This document shows, one piece after another, positions 17,388-30,403 of a stretch of 64,000 nucleotides of DNA. The stretch comes from Solibacillus sp. FSL R5-0449. GTDB lineage: Bacteria > Bacillota > Bacilli > Bacillales_A > Planococcaceae. Under the pieces are notes generated by a model that saw only the letters and a program-made list of their open reading frames with translations, made no database searches and had not been told where the DNA came from. The DNA lies in NCBI RefSeq assembly GCF_037975215.1, contig NZ_CP150239.1, forward strand, positions 906,001 to 970,000, written 5' to 3'. Position numbers and translations under genes: made by a program. How positions within the stretch are numbered: position 1 is the first letter of the stretch; each line of letters begins with the position of its first letter.

Positions 17388-18624
17388 GGAAGGCGAATTA
17401 GTAGTATCTACTATTGTAATAGAAAACGGCAAAATCGCTTCGATTAATGGAGACATTCCAACTGGCGCTAAACTGATTGACGGTAAAGGCTATTTCGCAT
17501 CACCAGGTTTTGTCGATGTACATACACATTTACGTGAGCCTGGCTTTGAACATAAAGAAACGATTGCAACAGGTTCAGCATCTGCAGCAAAAGGCGGTTT
17601 TACAACAATATGTGCGATGCCAAATACGAAGCCGGTACCGGATTCGGTGGAAAATATGCAGCTCATTAACGGTTTGATTAAAGAAAGCGCAGTAATTCGG
17701 GTTTTACCATACGGTTCATTAACGAAAGACATTTCAGGTGAAGTTCGCACAAATATGCAAGAGTTAAAAGAACAAGGTGCAGTCGCTTTCTCGGATGACG
17801 GGATCGGAATTCAGTTAGCGTCGACTATGTATGAGCAAATGCAGCAGGCAGCAAAAATCGATGCGGTAGTTGTTGCACACTGTGAAGATAATTCACTTAT
17901 TTACGATGGGGTTATGCATGAAGGTAAACGAAATAAAGAACTTGGATTACCAGGAATTCCTTCAATTTGCGAATCAGTACAGATCGCTCGTGATGTACTG
18001 CTCGCAGAAGCGGCCGGTGCACGCTACCATGTTTGCCACGTATCGACGAAAGAATCCGTACGTGCTGTAAGAGATGCGAAAGCGGCAGGTATTAAAGTGA
18101 CTGCGGAAGTTTGTCCTCACCACTTATTATTAGAAGAAATGGACATTCCATCAGATGATGCGAACTGGAAGATGAATCCTCCATTACGAGCTGCAGACGA
18201 TAAAGATTCACTGCATGCAGCACTTTTGGACGGTACGATCGACTGTATCGCGACAGACCATGCACCGCATACAGAAGAGGAAAAATGCTGCGGTATGGTT
18301 GGGGCACCATTTGGAATCGTCGGTTTTGAAACAGCATTCCCATTGTTGTATACAAATTTTGTAGCGACAGGAAAATGGACATTAAAACAATTAGTCGACT
18401 GGATGAGTGTAAAAGCAGCCCAAATTTTCGATCTTCCATACGGAACATTGGAAGTAGGCGCATCAGCAGATCTTGTACTAATTGATTTGGATAAAGAACA
18501 GGCAATCGATGCAGATGGTTTTGTTTCTAAAGGACGCAATACACCATTTAACGGATGGACAGCAAAAGGATGGCCGGTAGTAACGATGTTTGAAGGCAAT
18601 ATTGTATATCAGGAGGCAGAATAA
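17350..18624 (+). CDS. pyrC: Dihydroorotase
   Basis: Zinc amidohydrolase that cyclises carbamoyl-aspartate to dihydroorotate. The 424-residue class I enzyme carries the metal motif [10 protein letters not shown] (His58, His60), further metal His in VVAHCEDN and [10 protein letters not shown], and the catalytic Asp in ATDHAPH near residue 303. AAAGGAAG precedes ATG, inside the end of pyrB, suggesting translational coupling. Its stop codon overlaps the carA start (TAATG). Confidence 0.97.
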   Translation: MTTVIQNVKLLNKEGELVVSTIVIENGKIASINGDIPTGAKLIDGKGYFASPGFVDVHTHLREPGFEHKETIATGSASAAKGGFTTICAMPNTKPVPDSVENMQLINGLIKESAVIRVLPYGSLTKDISGEVRTNMQELKEQGAVAFSDDGIGIQLASTMYEQMQQAAKIDAVVVAHCEDNSLIYDGVMHEGKRNKELGLPGIPSICESVQIARDVLLAEAAGARYHVCHVSTKESVRAVRDAKAAGIKVTAEVCPHHLLLEEMDIPSDDANWKMNPPLRAADDKDSLHAALLDGTIDCIATDHAPHTEEEKCCGMVGAPFGIVGFETAFPLLYTNFVATGKWTLKQLVDWMSVKAAQIFDLPYGTLEVGASADLVLIDLDKEQAIDADGFVSKGRNTPFNGWTAKGWPVVTMFEGNIVYQEAE

Positions 18625-19724
18625 TGAAAAAGCGTTTATTAATTTTAGAAGATGGCACTGTATTTACAGGCACTGCATTTGGAAGCGACAAAGCAAGTCA
18701 AGGAGAAGTTGTATTTACAACAGGGATGACAGGCTATCAGGAAACAATTTCAGATCCGTCATTTTACGGGCAAATTGTTACATTAACATACCCGTTAGTT
18801 GGAAATTACGGCATCAACCGTGATGACTTTGAAGCGATTACTCCTGCAATCCGCGGTTTTGTCGTACGCGAATTGGCAGAGCAGCCATCAAACTGGCGCT
18901 CGGATATGTCTTTAGGGGATTACTTGGCATCACAAAATATCCCTGGCATTGAGGGAATCGATACAAGAAAGTTAACGCGCATTATTCGTACAAAAGGGGC
19001 TGTACGCGCAATCTTAACGGAAGCAGACGCTGAAGTGGATATCACACAAATCGTCGCTCAATTACAGGAAACACCTTATATTACACATCATGTCCGCGAA
19101 GTATCGCCAAAAGCGGCATACCCTTCACCAGGACGCGGAAAACGTGTTGTGCTGATTGATTTTGGAATGAAACACGGCATTTTACGCGAACTGAACAAAC
19201 GTGACTGTGATGTACTTGTCGTACCTTACAATACAACTGCCGAACAAATTTTAGCAATGCATCCGGATGGTATCATGCTTTCAAATGGTCCAGGGAACCC
19301 GGAAGATGTAACAGAAGGAATTGAAACGATTAAAGGACTAATCGGAAAAGTGCCAATCTTCGGTATTTGTCTAGGGCATCAGCTGTTTTCACTAGCTTGT
19401 GGCGCGAAATCGTTCAAATTGCCATTCGGTCACCGAGGCGGAAATCACCCGGTAAAAAATCTGCGTACGGGTCGTACGGATTTAACGAGCCAAAACCATG
19501 GCTATGCAATTGATATCGAGTCATTAAAAGACACGGATCTGGAGTTAACGCATGTCGCTTTAAATGATGGAACATGTGAAGGGGTACGTCATAAGAAATA
19601 TCCGATCTTCACTGTGCAGTATCACCCGGAAGCATCACCAGGTCCTGAAGATTCAAACTACCTATTTGATGAATTTATCGAAATGATGGAAATCGAAGCA
19701 GCAAAGGAGAACCAATATGCCTAA
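18624..19724 (+). CDS. carA: Carbamoyl-phosphate synthase small (glutaminase) subunit
   Basis: Supplies ammonia from glutamine to CarB. The 366-residue protein has an N-terminal CPSase small-chain domain and a class I glutamine amidotransferase domain. The nucleophile Cys249 lies in GICLGHQ and the catalytic His/Glu in [17 protein letters not shown] precedes ATG. It overlaps carB by 8 bp. In Bacillus nomenclature this is pyrAA. Confidence 0.97.
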   Translation: MKKRLLILEDGTVFTGTAFGSDKASQGEVVFTTGMTGYQETISDPSFYGQIVTLTYPLVGNYGINRDDFEAITPAIRGFVVRELAEQPSNWRSDMSLGDYLASQNIPGIEGIDTRKLTRIIRTKGAVRAILTEADAEVDITQIVAQLQETPYITHHVREVSPKAAYPSPGRGKRVVLIDFGMKHGILRELNKRDCDVLVVPYNTTAEQILAMHPDGIMLSNGPGNPEDVTEGIETIKGLIGKVPIFGICLGHQLFSLACGAKSFKLPFGHRGGNHPVKNLRTGRTDLTSQNHGYAIDIESLKDTDLELTHVALNDGTCEGVRHKKYPIFTVQYHPEASPGPEDSNYLFDEFIEMMEIEAAKENQYA

Positions 19725-22700
19725 ACGTACAGATATAAATACAATTTTAGTAATCGGCTCAGGTCCGATTGTAATCGGTCAAGCAGCGGAATTTGACTAT
19801 GCAGGGACACAAGCTTGTCTATCATTAAAAGAAGAGGGTTATAAAGTTATTTTAATCAACTCGAACCCGGCAACAATTATGACGGATACTGAAATCGCAG
19901 ATAAAGTATACATCGAGCCAATCAGCCTTGAATTTGTATCACGTATTTTACGTAAAGAGCGTCCGGATGCCATTCTTTCTACATTAGGTGGTCAAACAGG
20001 ATTAAATATGGCAATCGAACTAGATGAATCCGGCATATTAGATGAACTGGGAATCGAAATCTTAGGTACGAAACTGGATGCGATTCATAAAGCCGAGGAC
20101 CGTGACTTGTTCCGTAACTTAATGTATGAACTAGGAGCACCGGTTCCGGAATCAGATATTATTCATAATATGGAAGAAGCAAAAGCGTTCGTTGCAAAAA
20201 TCGGTTATCCGGTAATCGTCCGTCCGGCATTTACGCTTGGCGGAACTGGCGGCGGAATTTGCTATAACGATCAGGACTTACAGGAAATTGTAACATCTGG
20301 TTTAAAATACTCGCCTGTAACACAATGTTTACTGGAAAAATCAATCGCAGGCTTTAAAGAGATTGAATACGAAGTAATGCGTGATGCGGCGGATAATGCA
20401 ATCGTTGTATGTAATATGGAAAACTTTGACCCGGTAGGAATTCACACAGGTGACTCGATCGTTGTAGCACCAACACAAACATTATCGGATCGTGAAAACC
20501 AAATGCTGCGTAACATTTCACTCGATATTATTCGCGCACTGAAAATCGAAGGTGGCTGTAACGTTCAGCTGGCATTAGATCCTTACTCATTCCAGTACTA
20601 TGTAATTGAAGTAAACCCGCGTGTATCACGTTCATCTGCATTAGCATCAAAAGCGACAGGCTATCCAATCGCGAAGCTAGCAGCAAAAATTGCAGTAGGT
20701 CTTACACTGGATGAAATTAAAAACCCTGTTACAGGTTCAACATTCGCATGCTTCGAGCCGGCACTGGACTACATTGTCGCTAAAATTCCACGCTGGCCAT
20801 TTGATAAGTTCGAATCGGCAAAACGTAACCTAGGTACACAAATGAAAGCGACTGGGGAAGTAATGGCACTTGGTCGTACATTTGAAGAAGCGATCTTAAA
20901 GGCAGTTCGTTCATTGGAAACGGGCCATGTGCATATTGAAATGAAACATGCGGAAGATCTAACCGATTCATGGATTGAAAAGCGTATTAAAAAAGCAGGG
21001 GATGAGCGTCTGTTCTTTATCGGTGAAGCATTGCGCCGAGGCGTAACAGTAGAAAAAATCCATGAATGGTCTGCAATTGATCTGTTCTTCTTAACAAAGC
21101 TGAAAAAGATTGTGGATATGGAAACGACATTGGCAGAAAACAAAGGCAATAAAGAGATTTTACGTACAGCGAAACGTCTAGGCTTTGCGGATAAAAAAAT
21201 TGCACAGCTTTGGGAAATGAAAGAGCAGGCGGTTTATGAATTCCGTAAAGAGCATGGTATTATTCCAGTATATAAAATGGTTGATACATGTGCTGCAGAA
21301 TTCGAATCGAATACACCATACTTCTACGGAACATACGAGGAGGAAAACGAGTCCATCCGCACTGACAAACCATCTGTTGTCGTACTTGGCTCAGGTCCGA
21401 TCCGTATCGGTCAAGGGGTAGAGTTCGACTACGCAACAGTTCACTCTGTATGGGCGATTCAAGAAGCGGGCTATGAAGCGATCATCATTAACTCGAATCC
21501 AGAAACGGTTTCGACTGACTTCTCGATTTCGGATAAATTATACTTCGAGCCATTAACAATTGAAGATGTAATGCACATTATCGATCTGGAACAGCCGATC
21601 GGTGTAGTTGTACAGTTCGGCGGGCAAACAGCGATCAATCTAGCGGATAAGCTGGAAGCGAACGGCGTGAAAATTTTAGGAACAACTCTTGAAGACATTG
21701 ACCGTGCGGAAAACCGTAATAAATTTGAAGCGGCATTACAAGAACTGAAAATTCCGCAGCCTCCTGGCGATACAGCCACATCTGCTGAAGGTGCGATGAA
21801 AATTGCAGAAGGTTTAGGATTCCCTGTATTAGTTCGCCCATCATATGTACTAGGCGGACGTGCAATGGAAATTGTTTATAACATGGAAGAGCTTGCTCAC
21901 TATATGGAAAATGCGGTAGAAGCATCACCGGATCACCCTGTATTGGTGGACCGTTATTTAACAGGACAGGAAATTGAAGTCGATGCCATCTGTGACGGGG
22001 AGAATGTGTTGATTCCGGGAATCATGGAGCATATTGAACGCGCTGGGGTACACTCAGGTGACTCGATCAGTGTATATCCACCACAAAAGTTAACGTATGC
22101 TCAGAAAGAAACATTAGTAGACTATACGACTCGCCTTGCAAAAGGTCTTGGCATTGTCGGTTTAATGAATATCCAATATGTAATGAGCGAAGGTGAAATT
22201 TACGTTATCGAAGTAAATCCGCGCTCAAGCCGTACAGTACCGTTTTTAAGTAAAATTACAAACATTCCAATGGCAAATATCGCAACAAAAGCGATTCTTG
22301 GTCAATCGATCATTGAACAAGGCTACCCAACTGGACTTGCAAAAGAACAGCAAGGTGTATTCGTAAAAGTACCGGTATTCTCATTCGCGAAATTACGCCG
22401 TGTCGACATCACATTAGGACCTGAAATGAAATCAACAGGGGAAGTAATGGGGAAAGATGCAACATACGAAAAAGCATTATATAAAGGCTTCGTAGCAGCG
22501 GGTATGGAAATTAAAACACATGGTACCATCCTGTTCACTGTATCGGATAAAGATAAGCAGGAAGCGATCAGCCTGGCGAAACGCTTCTCAACGGTCGGCT
22601 ACCGTATCGTTGCAACAGAAGGTACAGCAAAAACATTTGAAGCAAATGGTATTAAGACAGACGTTGTTGAAAAAATCGGCGGTAAAGGCAAAACATTGAT

Positions 22701-22914
22701 TGACATGATTCAAAACGGTGAAGCCCAATTAGTTGTCAATACATTAACAAAAGGGAAACAGCCTGCACGCGACGGCTTCCGTATTCGTCGTGAATCAGTT
22801 GAAAACGGCGTACCATGCCTAACTTCACTGGATACAGCAGAAGCAATGCTGCGTGTAATTGAGTCAATGACATTTACAGCAGAAGAAATGCCGAAAGCGG
22901 AGGTTGTACACTAA
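19717..22914 (+). CDS. carB: Carbamoyl-phosphate synthase large subunit
   Basis: Makes carbamoyl phosphate from bicarbonate, ammonia and two ATP. The 1065-residue protein is an internal duplication of two ATP-grasp halves. [22 protein letters not shown] at the N-terminus is echoed by [18 protein letters not shown] near residue 560. A C-terminal MGS-like allosteric domain (about 930-1065) follows. Overlaps carA; the pyrimidine-specific copy (pyrAB in Bacillus). Confidence 0.98.
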   Translation: MPKRTDINTILVIGSGPIVIGQAAEFDYAGTQACLSLKEEGYKVILINSNPATIMTDTEIADKVYIEPISLEFVSRILRKERPDAILSTLGGQTGLNMAIELDESGILDELGIEILGTKLDAIHKAEDRDLFRNLMYELGAPVPESDIIHNMEEAKAFVAKIGYPVIVRPAFTLGGTGGGICYNDQDLQEIVTSGLKYSPVTQCLLEKSIAGFKEIEYEVMRDAADNAIVVCNMENFDPVGIHTGDSIVVAPTQTLSDRENQMLRNISLDIIRALKIEGGCNVQLALDPYSFQYYVIEVNPRVSRSSALASKATGYPIAKLAAKIAVGLTLDEIKNPVTGSTFACFEPALDYIVAKIPRWPFDKFESAKRNLGTQMKATGEVMALGRTFEEAILKAVRSLETGHVHIEMKHAEDLTDSWIEKRIKKAGDERLFFIGEALRRGVTVEKIHEWSAIDLFFLTKLKKIVDMETTLAENKGNKEILRTAKRLGFADKKIAQLWEMKEQAVYEFRKEHGIIPVYKMVDTCAAEFESNTPYFYGTYEEENESIRTDKPSVVVLGSGPIRIGQGVEFDYATVHSVWAIQEAGYEAIIINSNPETVSTDFSISDKLYFEPLTIEDVMHIIDLEQPIGVVVQFGGQTAINLADKLEANGVKILGTTLEDIDRAENRNKFEAALQELKIPQPPGDTATSAEGAMKIAEGLGFPVLVRPSYVLGGRAMEIVYNMEELAHYMENAVEASPDHPVLVDRYLTGQEIEVDAICDGENVLIPGIMEHIERAGVHSGDSISVYPPQKLTYAQKETLVDYTTRLAKGLGIVGLMNIQYVMSEGEIYVIEVNPRSSRTVPFLSKITNIPMANIATKAILGQSIIEQGYPTGLAKEQQGVFVKVPVFSFAKLRRVDITLGPEMKSTGEVMGKDATYEKALYKGFVAAGMEIKTHGTILFTVSDKDKQEAISLAKRFSTVGYRIVATEGTAKTFEANGIKTDVVEKIGGKGKTLIDMIQNGEAQLVVNTLTKGKQPARDGFRIRRESVENGVPCLTSLDTAEAMLRVIESMTFTAEEMPKAEVVH

Positions 22915-22915
22915 A

Positions 22916-24597
<1,682 letters not shown>

Positions 24598-24598
24598 T

Positions 24599-25306
24599 AT
24601 GAATACAAAACCTATTATTGCATTAGATTTCCCCGGTGAAAAAGAAGTTATGGGCTTTTTAGGGCAATTCGAAGAGAAACTTTTCGTTAAAATCGGAATG
24701 GAACTGTATATGCAGGAAGGCCCTAGTATTGTACGTAAAGTAAAAGATCAAGGACATGATATATTTTTAGATTTAAAGCTTCATGACATCCCGAACACGG
24801 TGAAATCGGCGATGAAGGGTTTAGCAGGGCTTGGTGTGGATTTAGTGAATGTGCATGCAGCAGGTGGCCTTAAGATGATGGAAGGTGCATTGGAAGGTTT
24901 GGAGGCCGGTACACCAGCCGGAGCTAAAAGAGCTGCATTAATTGCTGTCACACAACTGACGTCGACGACAGAACAGCAAATGCAAGATGAGCAGAAAATT
25001 GCCCTATCTTTAAAAGAATCCGTTTTACACTATGCACAGCTGACAAATCAAGCGGGCCTCCAGGGCGTAGTCTGCTCTGTTCATGAGGCAAAGGCAATCC
25101 GTGAAGCATGCGGAGATGACTTTTTACGGGTGACACCGGGTATTCGTATGCTTGGTGGGGAAGCGCATGATCAGCAGCGTATCGCAACCCCTGATGGAGC
25201 GAAAAAGGACGGCTCATCACTGATTGTTGTAGGCCGTGCCATTACAGGTGCCGTCAATCCGGTAAAAGCATATCAAGAAGTTTGTAACTTATGGGAGGCT
25301 AACTAA
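24599..25306 (+). CDS. pyrF: Orotidine 5'-phosphate decarboxylase
   Basis: Decarboxylates OMP to UMP. The 235-residue TIM-barrel protein has the catalytic signature [10 protein letters not shown] with Asp58, Lys60 and Asp63, the phosphate loop [11 protein letters not shown], and GIRM near the C-terminus. GAAGGAG precedes ATG, one base after the pyrD stop. Confidence 0.97.
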   Translation: MNTKPIIALDFPGEKEVMGFLGQFEEKLFVKIGMELYMQEGPSIVRKVKDQGHDIFLDLKLHDIPNTVKSAMKGLAGLGVDLVNVHAAGGLKMMEGALEGLEAGTPAGAKRAALIAVTQLTSTTEQQMQDEQKIALSLKESVLHYAQLTNQAGLQGVVCSVHEAKAIREACGDDFLRVTPGIRMLGGEAHDQQRIATPDGAKKDGSSLIVVGRAITGAVNPVKAYQEVCNLWEAN

Positions 25307-25307
25307 A

Positions 25308-25940
25308 ATGACATTACAAAATGAAATTGCCCATGCAATGCTGAAAGTAGGAGCGGTGGAATTAAATCCAACCGATTTATTTACATGGGCTTCAGGAATT
25401 AAGTCACCGATTTATTGTGATACACGTTTAACAATTTCGGATCCAGTTATTCGAAAACAGCTTGCCAATGGACTGTCATCATTAATCAAGGAGCATTTTT
25501 CAGACTGTGAAGTAGTGGCAGGAACAGCTACAGCTGGAATTCCCCATGCTGCATGGGTTGCGGATATTATGCAGTTGCCGATGGTATATGTGCGTTCAAA
25601 AGCGAAAGAGCACGGGCGTGGAAACCAGATTGAAGGTAAATATGCAAAAGGTCAAAAGGTCGTTGTCATTGAGGATATTATCTCAACAGGAGGTTCGTCC
25701 ATTACAGCCGTTGAAGCATTACGCAATGCAGGATGCGAAGTGTTAGGTGTCGTATGTGTATATACATATAATTTGCCTAAAGCGGATCAGGTGTTTAATG
25801 AAGCTGGCGTTAAATTTGTTTCATTGACAAATTTCGACTACTTAATCGACGCAGCAAAAGAAGCATCTGCAATTCAGGAACAGGATATTCCTTTCCTGAA
25901 AAATTGGCATCAAGACTTAAAAGCGGGAAATTTAAAATAA
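25308..25940 (+). CDS. pyrE: Orotate phosphoribosyltransferase
   Basis: Transfers ribose phosphate from PRPP to orotate, giving OMP. The 210-residue protein has the PRPP motif VVVIEDIISTGGS (about 118-130) and the flexible-loop KAKEHGRGNQIEG. Last gene of the pyr operon, one base after pyrF, followed by a hairpin. Confidence 0.97.
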   Translation: MTLQNEIAHAMLKVGAVELNPTDLFTWASGIKSPIYCDTRLTISDPVIRKQLANGLSSLIKEHFSDCEVVAGTATAGIPHAAWVADIMQLPMVYVRSKAKEHGRGNQIEGKYAKGQKVVVIEDIISTGGSSITAVEALRNAGCEVLGVVCVYTYNLPKADQVFNEAGVKFVSLTNFDYLIDAAKEASAIQEQDIPFLKNWHQDLKAGNLK

Positions 25941-25952
25941 AGTAAAACTTTA

Positions 25953-25985
25953 ATCCGTGGGAGAATCGGCTTTCACGGGTTTTTA
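25953..25985 (+). terminator. Terminator after pyrE
   Basis: CCGTG (25955-25959) pairs with CACGG (25974-25978), followed by GTTTTTA. Short stem but well placed 12 bp after the operon. Confidence 0.6.
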
Positions 25986-26033
25986 GTCGCGTCATTCGGG
26001 CTTTTATAAAATAAAAAAATATTAAAAATATTC

Positions 26034-26076
26034 AAAAACGTGTGAAGTTATCAAAAATATACTTTACACGTTTTTG
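26034..26076. terminator. Strong A/T-flanked hairpin between pyrE and opp
   Basis: AAAAACGTGT plus AAGT (26034-26048) pairs with ACTT plus ACACGTTTTT (26061-26075). It can work as a terminator in both directions. No gene ends immediately before it on either strand other than pyrE, whose own terminator is 50 bp upstream. The rest of 26077-26230 is AT-rich with no gene. Confidence 0.6.
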
Positions 26077-26231
26077 TTATAGTTATATAATTCCAATATG
26101 CAAATTATCAGTTTTTTTAATATTGAAGTTTAATGAGAGTGAATTTTATTAAACTACATAAAAAAGTATTTCTAGATGTTTTTATGTTGAAAAGACTTAA
26201 TTATAATCACTAAGCGTTAATTTTTGAATTT

Positions 26232-26246
26232 AATTATCGGAAAATT
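26232..26246. promoter_or_regulatory. CodY-box-like site upstream of the opp operon
   Basis: AATTATCGGAAAATT differs at two positions from the CodY consensus AATTTTCWGAAAATT. CodY represses peptide transport genes when branched-chain amino acids and GTP are plentiful. The site lies about 70 bp upstream of the likely -35, so it would need looping, spreading or another promoter. In AT-rich DNA chance matches occur. Confidence 0.4.
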
Positions 26247-26317
26247 TAAATTTAAAAGAATAGTTTGCTATTGATAAATTTAAAATGTTAAATTAGAATA
26301 GTTAGAAAGTTTAATAA

Positions 26318-26346
26318 TTGACATGCAAATATATTTTATGGATAAT
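26318..26346 (+). promoter_or_regulatory. Promoter of the opp operon
   Basis: Consensus TTGACA (26318-26323), a 17-bp spacer and GATAAT (26341-26346). The predicted 5' leader of about 165 nt before oppD shows no structure I recognise. Confidence 0.75.
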
Positions 26347-26516
26347 TTACGAAGTAGTACAAAAAATTAACAAAACGTTAATATTTTAAAAAGACTGAGT
26401 ATTAGCAAGGTTTAAATTTTTTCGATAAGGGTATTTTAATCTATTTGGAAAAATTTAATATAGAGCGAGTTTAGCAGAGTCGATTGTATGTTTAAGAAGA
26501 AAGGAGCGGTTATTTA

Positions 26517-27527
26517 ATGTCTACGAATGAATTATTAGAAATCCGAAATTTACGTACGAGTTTCCGAATTAAAGATACATACTACCCAGCTGTAGACAAT
26601 GTTTCGTTAACGCTTCGCAAAAATGAGATTTTAGCAATTGTTGGTGAATCAGGTTGCGGGAAAAGTACTTTGGCAACATCAGTAGTCGGTTTGCACAATT
26701 CTGTTACTACAAAAGTTGAAGGGGAAATTCTTTACAACAATCAAAACTTAGTTAAATTGACAGATGATCAGTTTAATAAGTTAAGAGGAAATGACATCGG
26801 GTTCATTTTCCAAGATCCACTTTCTGCATTAAACCCATTAATGCGTATCGGTGAGCAAATTGAGGAAGGGTTAATTTATCATACGAAATTAACTAAAGAA
26901 CAACGTCAAAAACGAGTTATTGAGTTACTGGATCAAGTAGGGATTCCGAATATGCAGCGTGTTGCACAACAATTCCCGCATCAGTTATCGGGTGGTATGC
27001 GTCAGCGTGTTATGATCGCGATCGCATTATCAGGAAAGCCTGCAATCATTATTGCGGACGAACCGACAACAGCACTTGATGTAACAATCCAAGCACAAAT
27101 TTTAGACTTATTAAAGTCACTGCAAGACGAAATTCAATCAGGCATTATTTTAATTACGCATGACTTAGGTGTTGTTGCTGAAGTAGCAGACCGTGTAGCT
27201 GTAATGTATGCCGGTGAAGTAATAGAGGAAGCTCCGGTTGTAGAGCTATTCAGAAATCCGAAGCATCCATACACAAGATCATTATTAAAATCAATTCCTC
27301 AAACAAACAGTGAGGAAGAAAAATTAGAAATAATTCAAGGAATGGTTCCTTCTTTAATGAAGTTACCTCGCCAAGGCTGCCGTTTCTCATCACGTATTCC
27401 TTGGATTCCGCAATCAGCACATGAAGAAAACCCACAGCTTCATGAAGTTGCTCCTGGCCATCTTGTACGCTGTACTTGCTGGAAAGAATTCCATTTTGAG
27501 GATGAGGAAGGGAGCGTAAATCAATGA
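26517..27527 (+). CDS. oppD: Oligopeptide ABC transporter ATP-binding protein (OppD type)
   Basis: One of two ATPase subunits energising peptide uptake. The 336-residue protein has Walker [10 protein letters not shown] (43-51), Q-loop FQDP, ABC signature LSGGMRQRV, Walker [15 protein letters not shown] and the C-terminal oligopeptide-transporter extension with Cys residues typical of this subfamily. AAAGGAGCGG precedes ATG. First gene of a D-F-B-C-A operon, an order closer to B. subtilis app than opp. Substrate length preference cannot be told from sequence. Confidence 0.93.
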   Translation: MSTNELLEIRNLRTSFRIKDTYYPAVDNVSLTLRKNEILAIVGESGCGKSTLATSVVGLHNSVTTKVEGEILYNNQNLVKLTDDQFNKLRGNDIGFIFQDPLSALNPLMRIGEQIEEGLIYHTKLTKEQRQKRVIELLDQVGIPNMQRVAQQFPHQLSGGMRQRVMIAIALSGKPAIIIADEPTTALDVTIQAQILDLLKSLQDEIQSGIILITHDLGVVAEVADRVAVMYAGEVIEEAPVVELFRNPKHPYTRSLLKSIPQTNSEEEKLEIIQGMVPSLMKLPRQGCRFSSRIPWIPQSAHEENPQLHEVAPGHLVRCTCWKEFHFEDEEGSVNQ

Positions 27528-28471
27528 GTTTCATGCAAGTAGAAGATTTAAAAGTTCACTATCCGATCCGAGGTGGATTTTTTAACACAATAGTTGATCA
27601 TGTTTATGCAGTAGATGGTGTAACGATGGAATTTGAGCGCGGAAAAACTTACGGTCTTGTAGGTGAATCAGGCTCAGGTAAATCGACAACCGGTAAAGCA
27701 ATTATCGGACTGGAGAAAATTACATCAGGCCGTATTCTTTACGAAGGTGAAGATGTAACAAATTCACGCCGTAAACGTGATTCAGCATATAACCGTGATA
27801 TCCAGATGATTTTCCAGGATTCACATTCAAGTATGAACCCGCGTAAACGTGTATTGGATATTTTAGCAGAGCCAATTCGTAATTTTTTGAAGTTATCTCC
27901 GCAAGAAGAGCGCAAACGTATCAATGAGCTACTCGCAATTGTAGGGATGTCAGAGGACGTACTTCTTAAATATCCGCATGAATTCTCTGGTGGTCAAAAG
28001 CAACGTCTAGGGATTGCCCGTGCAGTTGCATGTAACCCAAAAATGATTATCGCGGATGAGCCGGTTTCGGCACTTGATTTATCCGTTCAGGCACAAGTTT
28101 TAAACTTTATGAAGGATATTCAGGAACAATATGGAATTAGTTATTTATTCATCTCTCACGATTTAGGTGTTGTTCGCCATATGTGTGATCATATCTCTAT
28201 CATGTATAAAGGCAGATTCGTAGAAACAGGTAAGCGAGAAGATATTTACACAAATCCGCAGCATATTTATACAAATCGCCTGCTTTCTGCAATTCCTGAT
28301 ATCGAGCCTGAAACGCGAATTGAACGTAAGGTTGAGCGTCAAAAAGTTGAAGCAGCATACCGTCAGGAACAACATAAATATTACGACAAGGATGGAAAAG
28401 TATATCCTTTAAAATCGATTTCAGACTCACATCGAGTAGCAATGTCTGAAGATGAAAAGGAGCGTGTATAG
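27524..28471 (+). CDS. oppF: Oligopeptide ABC transporter ATP-binding protein (OppF type)
   Basis: Second ATPase subunit. The 315-residue protein has Walker A GESGSGKST (47-55), signature FSGGQKQRLG, Walker B MIIADEPVSALDLS and the H-loop in FISHDLG. It starts inside the end of oppD (ATGA overlap), so translation is probably coupled. Confidence 0.93.
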   Translation: MSFMQVEDLKVHYPIRGGFFNTIVDHVYAVDGVTMEFERGKTYGLVGESGSGKSTTGKAIIGLEKITSGRILYEGEDVTNSRRKRDSAYNRDIQMIFQDSHSSMNPRKRVLDILAEPIRNFLKLSPQEERKRINELLAIVGMSEDVLLKYPHEFSGGQKQRLGIARAVACNPKMIIADEPVSALDLSVQAQVLNFMKDIQEQYGISYLFISHDLGVVRHMCDHISIMYKGRFVETGKREDIYTNPQHIYTNRLLSAIPDIEPETRIERKVERQKVEAAYRQEQHKYYDKDGKVYPLKSISDSHRVAMSEDEKERV

Positions 28472-28472
28472 T

Positions 28473-29435
28473 ATGTGGAAAACGATAGTTCGCCGTGTAT
28501 TAATAATGATTCCGCAGCTATTTATTTTAAGTCTCCTAATTTTCATATTAGCGAAACAAATGCCTGGTGATCCATTTACAGGTTTAATTACACCGGAAAC
28601 AGATCCGAGTGTAATTGAAGAATTACGTGTTAAATCAGGCTTCTATGATCCATGGTATGTACAATACTACAACTGGATTGCAAATGCAGCACAAGGTGAC
28701 TTCGGTCAGAGTTATACATTTAAAAAGCCGGTTGCAGATATTATTGGTGACCGTGCAATGAATACATTATTACTTTCATTGCTGAGTGTATTCTTCCTTT
28801 ATGTGCTGGCAATTCCTCTAGGGGTTTTGGCTGGACGTTACCACGATTCATTCTTGGATAAATCGATTGTACTTTACAGCTTTATCTCATATGCAATTCC
28901 TGCATTCGTACTGTATTTAATTTTTGTATTCGTGTTTGGTTACCGGCTTATGTGGTTCCCGACAAGTGGTACGGTGGAAATAGGAATGGATCCGGGAACC
29001 TGGAGTTATTATTGGAGTAAATTCTACCATTTACTGTTACCGGCAGCCAGCTATGCACTGCTAGGTACGACAGGTGTTATTCAATATTTACGTTCGGAAA
29101 TTATTGATGCAAAAACAATGGATTATGTTAAAACAGCACGCAGTAAAGGGATACCGATGAAGAAAGTGTATTCCCGTCATATCTTCCGTAACTCTCTGTT
29201 ACCGATTGCAGCGTTCTTAGGATTCACAATTACTGGTTTACTTGGTGGATCAATTTTCATTGAAACTGTATTCGCTTATCCTGGAATGGGTAAATTATTT
29301 GTCGAATCCATTTCAAGTCGTGACTACAGTGTAATAACGGCATTAGTAATGTTATATGGCTTCTTAGCATTATTAGGTAGTCTATTATCCGATATTATCT
29401 TAAGTATAGTGGATCCGCGAATTCGCATAGACTAA
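28473..29435 (+). CDS. oppB: Oligopeptide ABC transporter permease (OppB type)
   Basis: Membrane permease with six predicted helices and the EAA coupling loop (YVKTARSKGIPMKKVYSRHIFRNSL-like, about residue 220-245). The N-terminal segment RRVLIMIPQLFILSLLIFIL is typical of DppB/OppB. ATG 28473, 10 nt after AAAGGAGCG, is preferred to an in-frame start inside oppF. 320 residues. Confidence 0.92.
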   Translation: MWKTIVRRVLIMIPQLFILSLLIFILAKQMPGDPFTGLITPETDPSVIEELRVKSGFYDPWYVQYYNWIANAAQGDFGQSYTFKKPVADIIGDRAMNTLLLSLLSVFFLYVLAIPLGVLAGRYHDSFLDKSIVLYSFISYAIPAFVLYLIFVFVFGYRLMWFPTSGTVEIGMDPGTWSYYWSKFYHLLLPAASYALLGTTGVIQYLRSEIIDAKTMDYVKTARSKGIPMKKVYSRHIFRNSLLPIAAFLGFTITGLLGGSIFIETVFAYPGMGKLFVESISSRDYSVITALVMLYGFLALLGSLLSDIILSIVDPRIRID

Positions 29436-29471
29436 TCAATTAATAATGACTAAGGAGAGGTGATTTTAATC

Positions 29472-30386
29472 ATGGAAAACAAAAATGAACAGACAGTAGA
29501 AAAATTAGAATCTCAAAGCTCTCCACCAACTGGTATTCAAGTAATATGGCGAGAGTTTAAAAAAGATAAATTAGCAATGTTCTCATTAATAGGAAGTATC
29601 CTGCTAATGATCGCGATTATGATTATGGCATTCTTCACTATTGATCAAACGGAAGTAATGAAAATCCAATTATTGGAGCGTTTCACTGAACCAGGTGTCC
29701 GAGGATATATCCTTGGGGCCGATGAAGCCGGACGTGATATGTTCGGCCAGCTAATCATTGGCGCGAAAAACTCTATACTGATTGCCATTGCGATCACAAT
29801 TATCGCAAACGTAGTCGGTATCGCTCTTGGTATTATTATGGGATATTACGGTGGTTTCATCGATAATTTCTTCATGCGTATTATTGATTTCTTTATCACT
29901 CTACCAACTACAATGATTATCATCGTAGTCGTAACAATCATTCCATCATACGGAATAGTAGATTTAATCTTAATTATTGCAGCATTTCAATGGATGTCGA
30001 CGGCCAGACTTGTGCGTTCCAAAGCGCTATCTGAAGCACGACGCGATTACATTAGTGCCTCTAAAACAATGGGTACAAGTGATTTCGCGATCATGTTTAA
30101 AGGTTTATTGCCAAACTTAAGCTCACTGCTTATTGTCGAAGTGACATTAAGCTTTGCAGGGAATGTTGGGATCGAAACAGGTCTTTCATTCTTAGGTTTC
30201 GGTTTACCACCGTCAACACCAAGTTTAGGAACTTTAGTAAGTTATGCTATGAACCCGATAATTTTATCGAGTAAATGGTGGGTATGGTTGCCTGCATCAA
30301 TATTAATCTTAGTAATGATGCTTGGTATAAATTACGTTGGTCAAGCGCTACGACGCTCTGCTGACGCAAAACAACGTTTAGGATAA
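29472..30386 (+). CDS. oppC: Oligopeptide ABC transporter permease (OppC type)
   Basis: Second permease. About 304 residues with a charged cytoplasmic N-terminus, a first helix near residue 40, and the LGADEAGRDMFGQLIIGAKNSI motif of DppC/OppC proteins. An EAA loop (SEARRDYISASKTMGTSD) follows. ATG 29472 follows AAGGAGAGG; an in-frame GTG at 29460 is too close to it. Confidence 0.92.
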   Translation: MENKNEQTVEKLESQSSPPTGIQVIWREFKKDKLAMFSLIGSILLMIAIMIMAFFTIDQTEVMKIQLLERFTEPGVRGYILGADEAGRDMFGQLIIGAKNSILIAIAITIIANVVGIALGIIMGYYGGFIDNFFMRIIDFFITLPTTMIIIVVVTIIPSYGIVDLILIIAAFQWMSTARLVRSKALSEARRDYISASKTMGTSDFAIMFKGLLPNLSSLLIVEVTLSFAGNVGIETGLSFLGFGLPPSTPSLGTLVSYAMNPIILSSKWWVWLPASILILVMMLGINYVGQALRRSADAKQRLG

Positions 30387-30403
30387 TAAGGGAGGAAAAA
30401 CAG

